Source: Chloroflexota bacterium (lineage in GTDB: Bacteria > Chloroflexota > Chloroflexia > Chloroflexales > Kallotenuaceae). Taken from it: DNA of 5,276 nt. This document shows, one piece after another, positions 5,258 through 5,276 of the stretch. A program made the translations under genes and the position numbers. The notes under the pieces were generated by a model, which worked only from the letters and a program-made list of their open reading frames with translations, searched no databases and was not told the DNA's origin. The first letter of the stretch is position 1; each line of letters starts with the position of its first letter. The stretch is taken from positions 1 to 5,276 of the forward strand of contig JAFAYS010000744.1 in assembly GCA_019240175.1 (NCBI GenBank), in the 5' to 3' direction.

Positions 5258-5276
5258 GTGTCCGCCGACTCTCCAT
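5258..5276 (+). CDS. Start of an unidentified gene, cut off by the window end
   Basis: Only six full codons are visible: GTG TCC GCC GAC TCT CCA, reading M-S-A-D-S-P. The call rests on the well-placed AGGAG ribosome site, the GTG start (also used by upp in this window), an upstream promoter-like site, and the closed transcription unit before it. The product cannot be identified from so little sequence. The run of small and polar residues is compatible with a disordered N-terminus but says nothing firm. Confidence 0.5.

Noticed and set aside
1..5276. CRISPR array, insertion sequence, phage or defence genes
   Set aside because: There are no spaced direct repeats, transposase-like frames, terminal inverted repeats flanking a gene, or abrupt composition shift. 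All clear genes are housekeeping or common metabolic types.

Overview
The window is about 60% GC and reads as an ordinary chromosomal segment of a free-living bacterium. The ABC permease N-terminus (NPVLVKELRGRMRG), the GTG starts, the strong Shine-Dalgarno sites and an mrp-moaA pair fit a member of the Chloroflexota, class Chloroflexia. That placement is inferred from recalled family resemblance, not from a search.

Layout: (1) bases 2-940 (+) hold an ABC-2 type permease whose first few codons lie before the window. (2) 995-1621 (+) is upp, uracil phosphoribosyltransferase, starting at a GTG with a GGAGG ribosome site. (3) 1649-1693 is a hairpin plus T-run terminator between convergent genes. 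(4) 1709-2461 (-) is a classical short-chain dehydrogenase. (5) 2462-2699 is a divergent intergenic region with an extended -10 promoter, a cluster of TATAC half-sites across the predicted transcription start, and an mrp ribosome site inside a small UUCG hairpin. (6) 2700-3779 (+) is mrp/apbC, an Fe-S cluster carrier P-loop ATPase. (7) 3822-4898 (+) is moaA, the radical SAM GTP 3',8-cyclase of molybdenum cofactor synthesis. A 42-bp gap with two competing hairpins separates it from mrp, and a perfect 16-bp-stem terminator follows it. (8) 4952-5257 has no gene but holds a promoter-like site and a long leader. (9) A new gene starts at GTG 5258 and runs off the end.

The coherent unit is mrp-moaA. 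Mrp is a [4Fe-4S] carrier and MoaA needs two [4Fe-4S] clusters, so co-transcription would couple cluster supply to the first step of molybdopterin synthesis. upp (uracil salvage) and the dehydrogenase look unrelated to it. I saw no mobile element, CRISPR array, tRNA or rRNA, and no clearly novel multi-gene system. The points most worth a second look are regulatory: the promoter/operator and SD hairpin before mrp, and the mrp-moaA junction.
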